Positions 49,301 through 60,949 of a DNA stretch of 64,000 bases are shown piece after piece. The notes under the pieces are model-generated. The model made no database searches. It was given only the letters and a program-made list of their open reading frames with translations, and had not been told where the DNA came from. The translations under genes and the position numbers were made by a program. Numbering within the stretch: position 1 is the first letter of the stretch; each line of letters begins with the position of its first letter. The DNA comes from Lycocorax pyrrhopterus obiensis (Eukaryota > Chordata > Aves > Passeriformes > Paradisaeidae). The stretch is from the NCBI GenBank assembly GCA_014706295.1, contig JACSVZ010000005.1, forward strand, positions 19,012,172-19,076,171, given 5' to 3'.

Positions 49301-49597
49301 AAGTACGGCAAGCCATAAATGAAGTGAAGTCTAGGCACTGAGAGGTTTTATATCTGAGTACTTGTAAATTTTCACCAAATTTTCATCAGATTTATTAGTT
49401 TTGGTTGGAAAAATGTTGGCCTCTCATCTGTCTGTGTGGCAAAAGTCCTTACTAACAGGGTTTCCTTTTACATATAACGCAAAAGTAATTAAGCTCCTAA
49501 TTAGTTAAACTTTGAACAAAGTTCTAGCAATGACTTCTCTGGCAAGGAGAGTTAGTAGTTCTTACTGGACTGGGGCTGTCAGACGTTTCCAAAAAAC
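37400..49597. other. Non-coding stretch
   Basis: I see no supported gene, RNA gene or large repeat. It holds a perfect 10-bp hairpin at 44300-44325 and a short CA-rich microsatellite at 47074-47098. Some open frames reach 170 codons (for example 43597-44109 plus) but have no family signature. Confidence 0.55.
44300..44325. repeat. Perfect 10-bp inverted repeat, 6-base loop
   Basis: GACACCTCTG and CAGAGGTGTC flank TCCGTG. Confidence 0.85.
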
Positions 49598-49602
49598 AGC
49601 AC

Positions 49603-50231
49603 TGTCTTGGGGTGACTTTATGATATGTATCCCGTATCGCTGCTTTATGCCCAGAAATTAACTTTGTGCCTTTCTGTGCCTTTAAACTGAGCCTGAAAAA
49701 GAGGAGAAAAAAAAAACCGAGTAAACTTGTCAAAGCAGTTGTTCAAGGACACAGATAGACACTCCTCTGCGTTCTGCAGCAGCAGCAAGGGTAAAAGAAG
49801 CACCCTACTTGCTTTTCAGCCAGCTTTCGACTCCTTTTCTCCAGAGGGAGACGAAGAGTTGAACTTTGTTTTCCTGGGACTTTGGTTTTTCCCTTCTTCT
49901 CTTCTGGACTGTTTCAACATCAGAACACATCAGGAGAATTTTCCACCAAGGCCCCAGAGGTGGGCCCACGCCGACCCAGCTCCAAGAAGGAGGAGAGAGA
50001 CCACACCTACAGAAAGACTCTGAAATCTCCCCAGGTTTCTCTTCACAGAGAGAAGTTTTATTATTTAGCATTATTATCATTTTCCTGTGTGTTTGTTAAA
50101 TAAATAGGTTTTTTATCTCTTTCACTTTCCTCCAAGGAAAATTTTTTTTCCCGAACCTGGTGGGGGAGGGGTGGTTGTAACCTGCTTTCTATCAAAAGAT
50201 ATTTTCCTCCAAATTTGGCCAAACCGGTACA
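49603..50231 (+). mobile_element. Solo LTR of an avian endogenous retrovirus
   Basis: This 629-base element begins TGTCTTGGGG and ends AACCGGTACA, giving the TGT...ACA termini of retroviral LTRs. It is flanked on both sides by AGCAC (49598-49602 and 50232-50236), a 5-base target-site duplication. A polyadenylation signal AATAAA lies at 50099-50104, defining plus orientation. The end region (CCCGAACCTGGTGGGGGAGG) resembles avian ERV LTRs as I remember them. No viral coding sequence is present on either side, so it is a recombined solo LTR. The family assignment is uncertain. Confidence 0.82.
50099..50104 (+). terminator. LTR polyadenylation signal
   Basis: AATAAA lies about 130 bases before the LTR end, in the position expected for the R region. 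Confidence 0.6.
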
Positions 50232-50760
50232 AGCACTGAGCACCTCTCAAAGCCCATGACTACCCCTCCTGCTCTAGGGAGCTGACAGAGATGTTAATGT
50301 CCCAGAAGGGATCCCAATGTGAGGTTTCTCTATTAAAACCATCTCCAAGCAGCAATCAGGTTTGCCACATGCCCGTGGTCCTCATCAGTCTCGGACAGCC
50401 ATGGTGTATCAAGGGTCAGGGCTGGTGGATTCAGTGCCCTTCGCTCCTGCTGCTGCCCCCCAGTTCAGGAAGGGCTGTAACAATATCTCTTGCCAAATGT
50501 CTCCAGCCAAATGAGGAGAGGAAGAGGTTAGAGATACAGATATGGAGTCTTCAGATTCTGTAGCGTCCCTGCTGTTTTTATTTGCTTCTGCATGTCTGCA
50601 ACGAGCTTGAGTGAGTGACTGCTGCCCTGGCTGAGGAGTCAGCAGCCGGGGCTGTTACGCTCCCAGCCCTGGCACAGACCACCACAGGGATTTGGCTTCC
50701 ATCTGTCCTTTTGCCTGTGTTTTACTTTCAGATTCTCCTTAAACTGGCATAAGCTGGTTT

Positions 50761-50763
<3 letters not shown>

Positions 50764-50811
<48 letters not shown>
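50764..50811 (+). repeat. (CAG)16 trinucleotide repeat
   Basis: There are sixteen uninterrupted CAG units. They are read as CTG on the minus strand, where they would encode Cys or Leu runs in an otherwise unconvincing frame. There is no sign of being in an exon. Confidence 0.95.
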
Positions 50812-50813
<2 letters not shown>

Positions 50814-52287
50814 CTGACACAGGGTTTGCATGGTACTCAAATAGGGAGATCTTATCCCAACTTCATCCCAGCAAAACAGCACATATATTTTACCCAGGAT
50901 CAGGTGTGAAAGTGGCTGCATAAGCCAGTTCCCCATGACTACCAGGGCATAATTTGTCTTTTCCATGCCAGAGTCTGATCATTTTGGGATCAGGCTGTGC
51001 TTCACTAACAGCTCCTGACATACTGCAGCACTGATTTCACTGGGTCCTTGACCCTGTGCAGCATCAGTGATCCTTCACGAGCAAGGTGCACCCTGCTAGC
51101 AAAATACACCAATACTAAAGATAAAGCAAGGAGCAAGTGTCTTGCACATTCCTCTGGGCTCTGTATGGAGCTAGCAGTGCAGTGGCAGGGTCTGGGAATT
51201 CTGGAGATGAGGAGGAGTAAGGGAAAACTTAGATATGCTGTGAAAGGGCTGACGAGCTCTGTTTTAAATAGTGGGACTCCAATTTATATTTGGTTTCTCA
51301 TGAGTGGACAGTGGTGGAGAGCCAAAAGTGTTCCCAGCTTATCACTGGCACAGGAGCTCCTTACAGGGAAGTCCTGAGTAAAGAGCTCAGAGACACTGCC
51401 AGAAACCTCTTCTAGCCCAGTGTGGTCCTGTAGGCTGCAGCTTATCGCAATACAGAAATGCTCCGTGCCTCCAAATTTGCTTTTCTAAGGGAGAAATGGG
51501 TTATATGGGCAGGGTCCTGCTTATTATCTTATTTCTGGTGGATTTTTTTTTGTCATCTACTTCTACTAAGATTTACCTGTTAGGGTCTGTTCCTTGGCAT
51601 GCACAAGCTGGTGTTATTTCTCTGACTGCACTGAAGCTGTTCTGCCTGTGACCTGTGCAACACAAGCTGGTGGTCTCAGATGGTCATCACTGATCCTCTC
51701 CAGCCCTTTTGCCATCACCCCCAACAAGGAGATCAAGTGCTGTACCACCCACAAAGACACTGACATGTCATTCTGATCCTCATCATGCTCACGCATTTTT
51801 GCAGACCAGGTGGATGTCCCAGGAAAGCATCTGCTGGAGAACTCCTCGTTGAAGCTGCATGTACCAGGTTTGTTCTTGCAGAGCAGAGCACAGAGGTGCT
51901 TTGCAAACATTCCCACTGCCCCTGAGCAGCACAAGGCATCTCACTACCACATATTCCAAGCCTGAGTTTGCGTCTTCCTCTGGGACCAGAGGCAGGAAGT
52001 AGTAGTCTACAAGTAGAAGCAATTTTGGGTGAAGACAGCTCTCCCATGTTTTCTGTGTGGCTGCTCTGAGCAGGACTACTTCCACTCTAAATGTGTTATT
52101 GCAGGGAATAGACGGGAGCTGGGTGGGGCTGCGGGGACAATAAAAGGAAATGCCTCTGCTCTGCATATGCTCTGGAGAGGGAGGGTGCTGGTGCCAGGCA
52201 GGAGGGGATGTTGTGCAAGACAGGGTCCAGAGGGGAGGCATCTGCATGAAAACCAGAGCAAAAGAAAGTGTTTGAGAGAGAGTGGAT

Positions 52288-52306
52288 GGGTGGGTGGGTG
52301 GGTGGG
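52288..52306 (+). repeat. (GGGT)n tract, G-quadruplex motif
   Basis: There are five GGG runs separated by single T residues. Single-nucleotide loops predict a very stable parallel quadruplex. Confidence 0.85.
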
Positions 52307-52909
52307 TGAGTGGTGTCAAGGCAGTGGGAACAAGACAAAAGAGGCTGTGTATGGCTGTGTGTGAGAGGATTGCGAAGACGAGATGAGAGGCAGAATGTCT
52401 GTGGGTGGCATGAAGAAGGATGCAGCGCCTGCTCTGTGCTGCCAAACAGAACACTCCATCCCAGATGTGCTGACCACCTTTCCAACCCCATCAACTATAC
52501 CCTCATTTTACCCTGTTAACCCTCTATATCCAGTGTCCTTTTCTGAAGAAGAAAAATTGTGGTATAAGAGGCTGGGTAGGGTGCCACGGTTCAGCAAGAG
52601 CTGTCCATCCCTTCAAGCAAACTAACATCATTTTTTCAAAGCTCCCTTGAGCACACAGAGAGGCATCCGACTTGCTGTAGTGTTGGGTCTGAGGGTCATT
52701 AGAAAACAACCTCTCCAGAAATGTTTCTCCTGAATTTTGCGTCAATGAGCCATCTTCTTCTTACAAAAAGTATTCACACACACACACAAAAAGTATTCAG
52801 TGTTGCCACAGGGAAAACAAAAGCTTCTTCCTTCATTGCGGTAGCCTTCCAACTACACTCCTCCCTACAACTTCAATATTTTGCAGTTCAAGTTTTTCTT
52901 CTTCTGCTT

Positions 52910-52934
52910 AAAAAAAAAAAAAAAAAAAAAAAAA
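52910..52934 (+). repeat. 25-base poly-A
   Basis: This is an uninterrupted A run. I see no retroposed gene or target-site duplication around it. Confidence 0.9.
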
Positions 52935-55900
52935 GTGGCTTGGTTTAGAGACTGCCCGACCCACATAGCTTAGACCAAGATGCAGCTGACCCCCAACACC
53001 CTGGGGTGCTAGCAACTGACATTTGAAATCAGAGCCCTCTCTAAGCCAGGTTCCTGAAAAGCAGTTGGCATGGGCCAAAGAGATTGATAAATAAAATTAA
53101 CAGGTTTGAAGGCAAAATAGAGAAAAAAAAAATCAAGCTTGTTCATAAATATCCTTCAGAAAGTCAAAACATAGAAATAGTGACCTAGTGGGAGGCTCTA
53201 CTCAAAATTCCAGGGGATCATGGTAATCTGATATGTACACTGACTTCATGAGTTTGGAGCCCTTCAGAAGAATCAGACCACAGCGACACACACTTTTTCT
53301 TAGCCCGTGCATGCCATCTCCACGCCCTGCTGTTACAGCTCAGGTTTGTAAAGGGTTTCAGTTTGTTCCTTTGGTGGATTGTAATTGACCTGTATCAGCT
53401 TCAAGTAGGAGAAAAAAGAAGTTAAAGAGAAAGACAAAAGGAGCCTTCAGAGGTCCTGAGCACTGTGCCTAGGTGGTGATCTCATGGCAGTAATGACCTC
53501 AGAGGTGTGTTTGGCTTGGTTCAGGTTCACAGAACTGCCTCTTGCCAAGGATATTTTAAGTGGGCCAGAAACATCTGTAAACACACCCATCCAGAAACAC
53601 ATGCTGTGGTCATGCAGTTACGAACACACATCATGTGTCTCACATCAACTCATATGTGCTTCTCTTGGGAGATATGGGGTCTGCAGCCATAGTCACCCTG
53701 TCGGTGCTGTTTGTGCCACAGCTCAGATGCCCCAGCCCACAGCTCCCAGGCAAGTGAACTCAGCCCATCAGTTGTAACCTGTGCCATCAGTACAGATGTC
53801 TCCTGTGGAGTTCCTGATCCTGGATCCCAGATTGGGGGACTATTACCAGGTCTTATTTCTCTTATTTCAGGTTAAAATAATTTTTGGGTAAACCATCTGA
53901 ACTTTGCTGTGCTCCTCATAACTAATCCATTTAAAACAGGAAGGAAGGTGCTTCTGGGGGTCCAGTTTGCCAGGATGAACATTGTGCTCCTCACAGCCAT
54001 GGCTGTTTGATGGCTGTTGCTCAGAACTGCTCTCAGCAATGACTGCAGGCAGCTGTGGGTTGCCCCTGCAGAGCCCTCAGTGCTCTGCCTGCTGACATTC
54101 TTGGTGCTCAGCACATGCACTAGATCATTTTCACAAGCTGCTGTGCATTCCTCTCCAAACACACATGGGATGCACTGATTACCTCCTTTTCCAAAGGCTA
54201 AATCATGTACACAGGACTAAGGCTGGAAGCTGGCAAGAAGAACAACCCTGTCTGCATAGGCAGAGTGCTTCCATGGCAAAAACTCATACTCTCAAAAGCA
54301 CATATTTTCCCATAAATGGCCAGTCACAAAAGAACCAGCAACCACGAGCTGATGCGGGCATAGGGAGGAGCTCTAATGTCCATTAATGAGGAGGGAGCAG
54401 CTCTGTGACATGACTGAACTGCAGGATAAAATTGTGGGTGACTTCACAGCCAGTGCAATGCACACGACAGTACTTGGGGCCCTCAGCTAGCACATGGGGC
54501 GTGGGACTTTCACCTGCCCCACAGCCCTTGGAGGACACAGAGCAATAAAAGACCCATTTTAGCACACGTAGGTTTTCAGCAGCTCCTGAACATCCAGACC
54601 AAGCAGCACACACCTCTGACTCCAGCCTCTCTTGGGCACGGACAGCATCTGACAGGATCCCCTGAGCTAAACAAACCGCCTTTAAGGAGAGAGAGTGTAC
54701 TCTAACAACCACAGCAACTCCTTTTTAAACTATTTTAGAAAATGCGCAGCTTAAATCACCTGTTTAAACTATATTTCAAAAGCTTTGGCACACAGGGTCA
54801 TAGAAAAGACTCTCTGAGCCTGCCAAAATTTAGAGTATTTTCTCTTGAAATGACCCTGTTTCAGTGTACTGTTACAGCAGATACCAGACACCACCAAGGT
54901 CAGGTCACACTGCAACATTTGCTGTCATCCTGAGTTTGCTTCCATTGAGTATTTGACCTCATATTTCCCATGTTTGGTCCCTCTTAAGAAAGGTTGTTTT
55001 GTTGGGATAGAATCCCAATAGGTATTTTCAAGTTCAAGGAAAGTGAAAAGAAACAAACCCAAGCCCCCACTGTGCAATCCTCCCCTCTGTACCAATACAG
55101 AGGCTGTGCTTTTTTTCAGCAGGCCTCCATAAAGGAGAGATGAAAGGCAGAGTTCAGGACCAGGTCTGAAACCTGGACTTAATCCAACACCACTAAATCT
55201 CTGGCTGCAATGATGTTACATTTCAGTGAGACAGGAGGGTGGAACCTGGAGGGTAATTATTACCAGTGCTTGAAAGTTTCCCCTGAGTGTGTTTTGGGGC
55301 CTCTGTTAGAGTTTTGTAATGGATCTTACCAAGGCTTATTCTCCATCATTGCATGGGACAGGTCATTGCTGCCTCAGTGTTTCTGCTGGGGTAGTCTGCA
55401 TGAAGAAGACTTCAGCATCAGCTTCACAAAGCAGAACCCTCATGAGACCCGGCCTTTGTTCAGGAAAAAAAAGAAGTCACAGGTCTCTCAGCATCCAAGG
55501 AACTCCAGCCTTTCAGCTGCCTCCACATGACCCAGTGTATGAGAGCAGGGAGCTGGGAAGGTGCTCTTTTCAGCTGGGAATCAAGCCCAGAGTTCTAATC
55601 TTCTATTCTACCTACGATTAAACACTCCCAATGCAAATAGACATTCCTGCTCTTTCAAACCAGCTTTGTGTCGAGCTATTTCCAGGCAGGCAATGACAAG
55701 AACATGCACGGGAGGAGAGCCTTCCTCATGCCATTACTATTAAAGGTCTGAAGACCTGTTCTCCAGCTCTTTTCCTTTCCGGTCCCTCCCACATCTCTGC
55801 AAAATTGTATAGAAAATACAGCTTTGCTAATCCAGTGGCTTTCTCCTCTGTCTGCAGGACTCTAAGTATGAAACAGAAGCAAGGCAAAACCTAATTATCA

Positions 55901-57016
55901 CATTGATTAAAATCATGGCCCAGTCTCACTGTGTTTACTCATGTGATTAAAGTTTCATTGAAATAGGAGAACAGGGGTCAACCAAGGAGTTATCCCACCA
56001 ATTTCAGTGGGTTGTGGATTTTTGCATGGGTATTTACAACTAAATGATGGTTTAACCCCACTGGAACTGGCTGGTCTTATGTGCATGGAAATGCAAAAGA
56101 TGAAATTACAAAAGCAACAACACCTTGGCCAAATAACTTGGGTCAAAACAGGAGTGAGGTGTTTTCTTATCCTGCTCGATGGATGAGTGGTGCAGCAAGA
56201 CACGCTGTGTGTTTGTATTGCAAACAGGAGCACAGCCCCAAGCTGGGGGGAGAGGAAGTGTGTACCTGTGGGAGAACCCGCGTATGTTGTAAATACATTT
56301 TTTTCCTGACCTAGCAGCAAAACTATGTGTCACCCCACTCTAATGAATACTAGGCAAGCAGTGAAGAAACATACTGCTAATTGGGAAAAAAAATCTTTCA
56401 CAAAGCAGCAAGTCAGCCATGAGAGGTTAGGGTCCTCGGGCTGAGGGTAAGAAAGGGCAATGACTGGCAACAGCGGCATGGGAAATGCATACCTGATGTG
56501 GGGGTTCAGAGCACTGTGACAAGAAATCCTATTATAAAACTGACTTTTTGCCCTAAAGGAGGAAAGAAAAAGGAGTATCTGCCATTTAGAAGCATATTCA
56601 TTTTAGTAGCCTTCATGCTCTTCAGACGTGCCCAATCATTGTGTGGAAATCCTGATGGTATTTTCAGCCCAGAATGAAGCTACAACACACAAAGGAACCA
56701 GGCAAACAGGATGCCAGCAAGCCTTGCTAAAGGAAACACCATGTAAATCAGGGAGAGGAGGTCACAATGACTATAGGATGTATTACTTCTATAGCAGAGG
56801 CCAGCTCAGCCTTTGACTTGAGAACAAGATTAAGTCTAAGCAACTGTGTTAAATGACATTGTGTAGGGAGGATGTCATGGGCTAGCCTTCACACATCAAA
56901 GGTTACCATCCAAGTCACAGCACAGGAACATAGATTTTTTTCACAGATCTGACCCATGCCCCAGTTAAACCAATCCCCTGCTCTCAGATGTAGCCCATGA
57001 CTTAGTGCTTGAAGCA

Positions 57017-57038
57017 TTAGGGTTAGGGTTAGGATTAG
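57017..57038 (+). repeat. Interstitial telomere-like repeat
   Basis: TTAGGG TTAGGG TTAGGA TTAG: two perfect and two imperfect or partial vertebrate telomere units in an internal position. Confidence 0.85.
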
Positions 57039-58987
57039 AAAAGGAGGGTCCTCCCCAGTTTGAGCTCACTGACAGTGCAGTGCCAGACTTGATGAAGTGT
57101 CATAGCTAGTTCCCACATTTGTTCTTCTAATTAGGGCCACTGGACATCAGAGCATTACATGCACAGGTAGCAGCATGGCAAACCCTGAGTCACGCTATGT
57201 GTTCGCAGCACTGTAGTATGGAAAACAAACCCAGGAGCATGGTGGAATTATTTGCTCATCCTGTGTGTTGGTAGACTCTTTCAAATAGTTTCTCTTCACT
57301 ATCAAGTAATAACTCCAAAAAATAAAACAAATATTCCTATTGGTTGGTAATTTTTTCCTTCTGTTCAGCCCTGGTCTGTCTGAGTGGCTCTGTCAGACAG
57401 AGACCTCATCACTCCTGCTCCCACAGCAGCGTCATGGAGATCTGACAGCAGCAAAGTTTCCAGCCCTGTCCCATAAACAAGCGGAGTTTTCCAAGCCCTT
57501 CCCTGCTTGCACTATGTTCTGAAACAAATCCATAACCAGCAAAGGAAACAATTGCATTGGAGTGGAATCCCTTGGCTTATGCTTCATTTTCTGATGTAAA
57601 TGGAGCCAGAAGTGTGGAATTGGGTCCCTCTATGATGCCTCCCATGGGATAATGCACAGTTTGCATTTCTCTAAAGCACAGTGATTTGGAATAACAGTTG
57701 TCAAGGAATTTATTTTTAATGCCCTTTTGAAAACAAATTCCACACTGTTGGGGTTTTATTTTTTTGGAGGGTGCTGAGAACTTTTTATAATAAGATTTTT
57801 TAACTCTAAGGGCTACAGTTGTAACAAGTTGGTTTTGATCTGTTTACGAATGGGCTTACCTGCTAGAAAAGGCTGTTTCAGTGGAGCACTGACATTCAGG
57901 GCCCCTTTGAAAGACACCAGGGACCGAAAGACCATTGATGCTGTCAGATTTCCAAGACTGAATTCCTCCCTATAATATCCAGGCTTGCAGCCAATTTAGT
58001 TGGCTTGGAGCAGTTGTAGCTTTAAAACATGCTTGATGTGTATTCAGATTTCAAAAAGGAAAAAAAAACAAACAAACCCAGCATTGCAGTGATTCAGAAA
58101 GATACACAGATGATGGAGTGGAGCAACAAAGTCACAGGCAAAGCCAACACAAGCAGAGATGACCTTTCTAAATTCCACAGCACTAATTCTGCTCCTTGGA
58201 AAGAGTGCCTGAACATTTGTATCCCAGCCCGATACAACTATTTCCTTTCTCCATATCTGACTCCCTACATGGCTGCTGTGATACCATAAAAAAACTAGTT
58301 TGAAAACACAGTGGGCTATTTATGATTCTTTTTTTATGAAGACTCACTGTTCTTCAGAAACTGATCATTCATGGATATTTCTTGGGCAGGAAGCAAAGAG
58401 AAGGGAAGATGATTCTCTGTTTAAGTTTGCTCAAAAATTTAGGAGAAATGTTCCCATTATTACTGACACATTTTTCTGATCTATAGCACACAGAATCCTG
58501 AATCCCCTTGCCCATGCAGTGGAGATAAAGGAACACAGCTGAAGTCCTCCCAGATACCAGTGGGCATGTAATAAGCTTAGAGGCTCTAAAGCATTTTTAT
58601 TTAGTATAATGAGTGTTGTTAAACTCAGAATTCAGAGGAACTTAAAACTGCAGGGGAAACATTTTCTGCTCATAGATTAGGAAATAGGTACTTTGGAAAG
58701 AAAAGATCAAGAAATTTTATCCACGGGAATCCTTTGGAAAAGGCTGTGCCATTTTAATTTTATTGTTGCTACAACAGTAAGCAGAACCATATTGAGACTG
58801 TGGGCACTAGACATGGAAAAATATGGATGAAAAACACTAAATAGCACTAGTCTTGACTGCAGTCTTAAATTAGTCTGTCCCAGTGGTACCTTTTCGCTTA
58901 CAGGAAATGCCTCCTGAGGTATTTCCCAAGAGAATGAGAGCTGATGGGGAGGGACTGCATAGTTTGTAATACTCCATGAATGTGTGT

Positions 58988-59095
58988 GGGGCGGCGAGGG
59001 GGGGGTGGGGAGGCAGGAAGGGGGAAGGGAAGGAGGGGACTGGCTGCTTTATTTTGTCTTTTTAAAGGCAAATCACATATATGGGGGGGAGGGGG
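58988..59095 (+). repeat. G-rich tract with quadruplex potential
   Basis: Several runs of 4-8 G lie within 51 bases (58988-59038), with a further G7-A-G5 at 59083-59095. Only the G-richness is seen; no gene start is visible nearby. Confidence 0.75.
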
Positions 59096-60099
59096 CTACT
59101 CTTTCATTTTTCCAAAAATGTCTCTTATATATCTTACATTCAAAAGTACTTGTAAGGATTGTTTAGAGACAGAGGAGATGTCATTCCCGAAATTTCACAA
59201 CTTGTCAAATCTTGTATGCAGAGAGAAAACAAAGATCAGACCACAGAATACCAGATGGCAAATACAGTATTCCTCATATTTCTTCATAGTTTTTAAAAAT
59301 CTTTTGACCTTCCAAGACAGTCTGTGTGACTGAGATGTGGTGCACTCTCGTTTTCTAAACACTTACATTTATTTAACACTTTGAGTAGTTGTTTGCAGGA
59401 CTGAACCTGTGACGTGAAAGAGATCAGAATAGCTTAACATGGATTAGAGTACATTTTTCTCATGTAATATATCCCTTTCAGCACATCTCCAGAGAGGGTT
59501 TTATAGCACAGATATTTCTCAAAGTGACAGAACTGTGAAAGTGTCTGCCCTTGGTACGTGTTTACCTTGGAACAGTCTCTCAAGGGGCTTCTTTCTCAAC
59601 ACAAACAGACTTCTCCATAGACACAAAATTTCTCTGCAGTGCAGATAGAAAACTTTCTAAAGAAAACTTTCTACACAACAACTACTAAAACATACAAATG
59701 GAGGCAGAAAGAGAATGCATTTGGGCCCCTATTGCTTCTCCTGCCTTCTCTATGATAACTGGTCCTAGAAGCCCCATCATCCCAGCCCGCCTCCCGGGCA
59801 GACCCCTCTCTAGGCAGCACCATTAATGGAGCGAAGCAGGAGCTCGGGCCAGTCTCTGAGGGCTGTTACACACCACTCTGCTCTCTCTGGTATGGCAAAA
59901 ATCCCCATGAGAGGAGCCTTAAAAGTCTTGGAGTGGGAAACAGAGTGCTCAGGTGCCCTGGTGTGCAGGAAGAGTGGCCTTCCAGAACACACGTGCCCCG
60001 CTGTCCCGGCTCCTGTCACTTCTTGGCTGTCCCACCGCGTTTGCCCAGAAAACCGATCTCGTAGCGTCACTTTCTGGGTCGCTCTTTCTCCGTACTAGC

Positions 60100-60800
60100 G
60101 CCGGGCTCCCGGGTAGCGCCCACCGTGGTCATCGCGGCCATTGCGAGCCGGGGCAGAGGCAGCTCCGGAGCGGCCTCAGAACCCCTTCACGTGCCCGAAG
60201 GGGGTCCTGCGGGGCCCCGGGGCTCGGCCGTCCGGCCGTCGGAGCCGCGCTCGGGGCGGGGGCACCGCTGTCCCGCCCGGCCCTGCCCCGCCCGGCCCCG
60301 CTCCGCCCCTCCCCGCGCCCACTCGCCGCCGCTGCTCCGGGACCGAGCGTGGGGCCGCCGCTGGCAGCCACCGGCCAGCAGCCACCGGCCACCGGCCATG
60401 GGCCGCGCCGCGCCCCTGCCGCGGGCATGACAGCGCGGCCGCGCCCCGAGCTGCGCCGCGGGCTCCGCGCGGAGCCAGGCAAGTACCGCGGCCGCACCGC
60501 GCTCCGTCCCGCGGGGGCTGCGCGACGGACGGGACGGGACGGGGGCGGGTGTGCCACCGCCGGGGTGGCTGCGCTGCGGGTCGGTGGCGGAGTCGTTCAG
60601 CTGTCGACGCCGGGGCCGCGGGAAGCTCCGCGGAAGCGGATCGGGAGGCGCTGGATGGGCCGGGGCCGGCGGAGGTGGGGTCCGGTGCGTGCGGAGCCGG
60701 GGTCGTGCCTGCGGTCGGGACGGGACTCACGCGGGGCTTTGGGAGCGCCGGTGCGGTGAAGCGCGTTCGCAGAGTCCCTGCTGCATCCCGTCGCTGATCC
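60100..60800. promoter_or_regulatory. CpG island, probable promoter
   Basis: Very high GC and CpG, with repeated Sp1-type CCGCCC boxes (60270-60310), mark a promoter. A rightward transcript would fit the GC-boxes lying left of two start codons at 60398 and 60427, but the strand is not certain. The gene served is not recognised. Confidence 0.65.
60398..60478 (+). other. Possible first exon: short upstream frame overlapping a second ATG
   Basis: ATG at 60398 opens a ten-codon frame (MGRAAPLPRA) that stops at TGA 60428-60430, overlapping ATG 60427 as ATGA. The second frame (MTARPRPELRRGLRAEP) runs to CAG|GCAAGT, a consensus GC-type donor at 60479. It does not match a protein I know. It may equally be untranslated leader. 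Confidence 0.25.
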
Positions 60801-60949
60801 AAGGGAGCTGTCGGGGATGCGTTATGTGCGCTCATGTCGGGACAGAAGGACAGGCGCGGTACTCTGCCATCGCTGTCTCGTCCCTCTGCCTCCCCGGCAG
60901 CAGCTGCAGCCGCCCCTGAGGGCAGCTGGCGGCACCGGCTGCGGCCGGA

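Larger units (their letters stand above)
50237..59900. other. Non-coding stretch with simple repeats
   Basis: I see no supported gene. Contents include (CAG)16, a (GGGT)n run, a 25-base poly-A, a short interstitial telomere-like repeat and G-rich tracts near 59 kb. Open frames of up to 221 codons around 52 kb (minus strand) are low-complexity and carry no recognised domain. Confidence 0.55.

Noticed and set aside
50760..50966. Poly-cysteine frame opposite the CAG tract
   Set aside because: It is the translation of a microsatellite on the minus strand, not a cysteine-rich protein.
51789..52494. Minus-strand frames of 221 and 132 codons containing THPPTHPP repeats
   Set aside because: The repeat is only the translation of the GGGT microsatellite; no gene signature.
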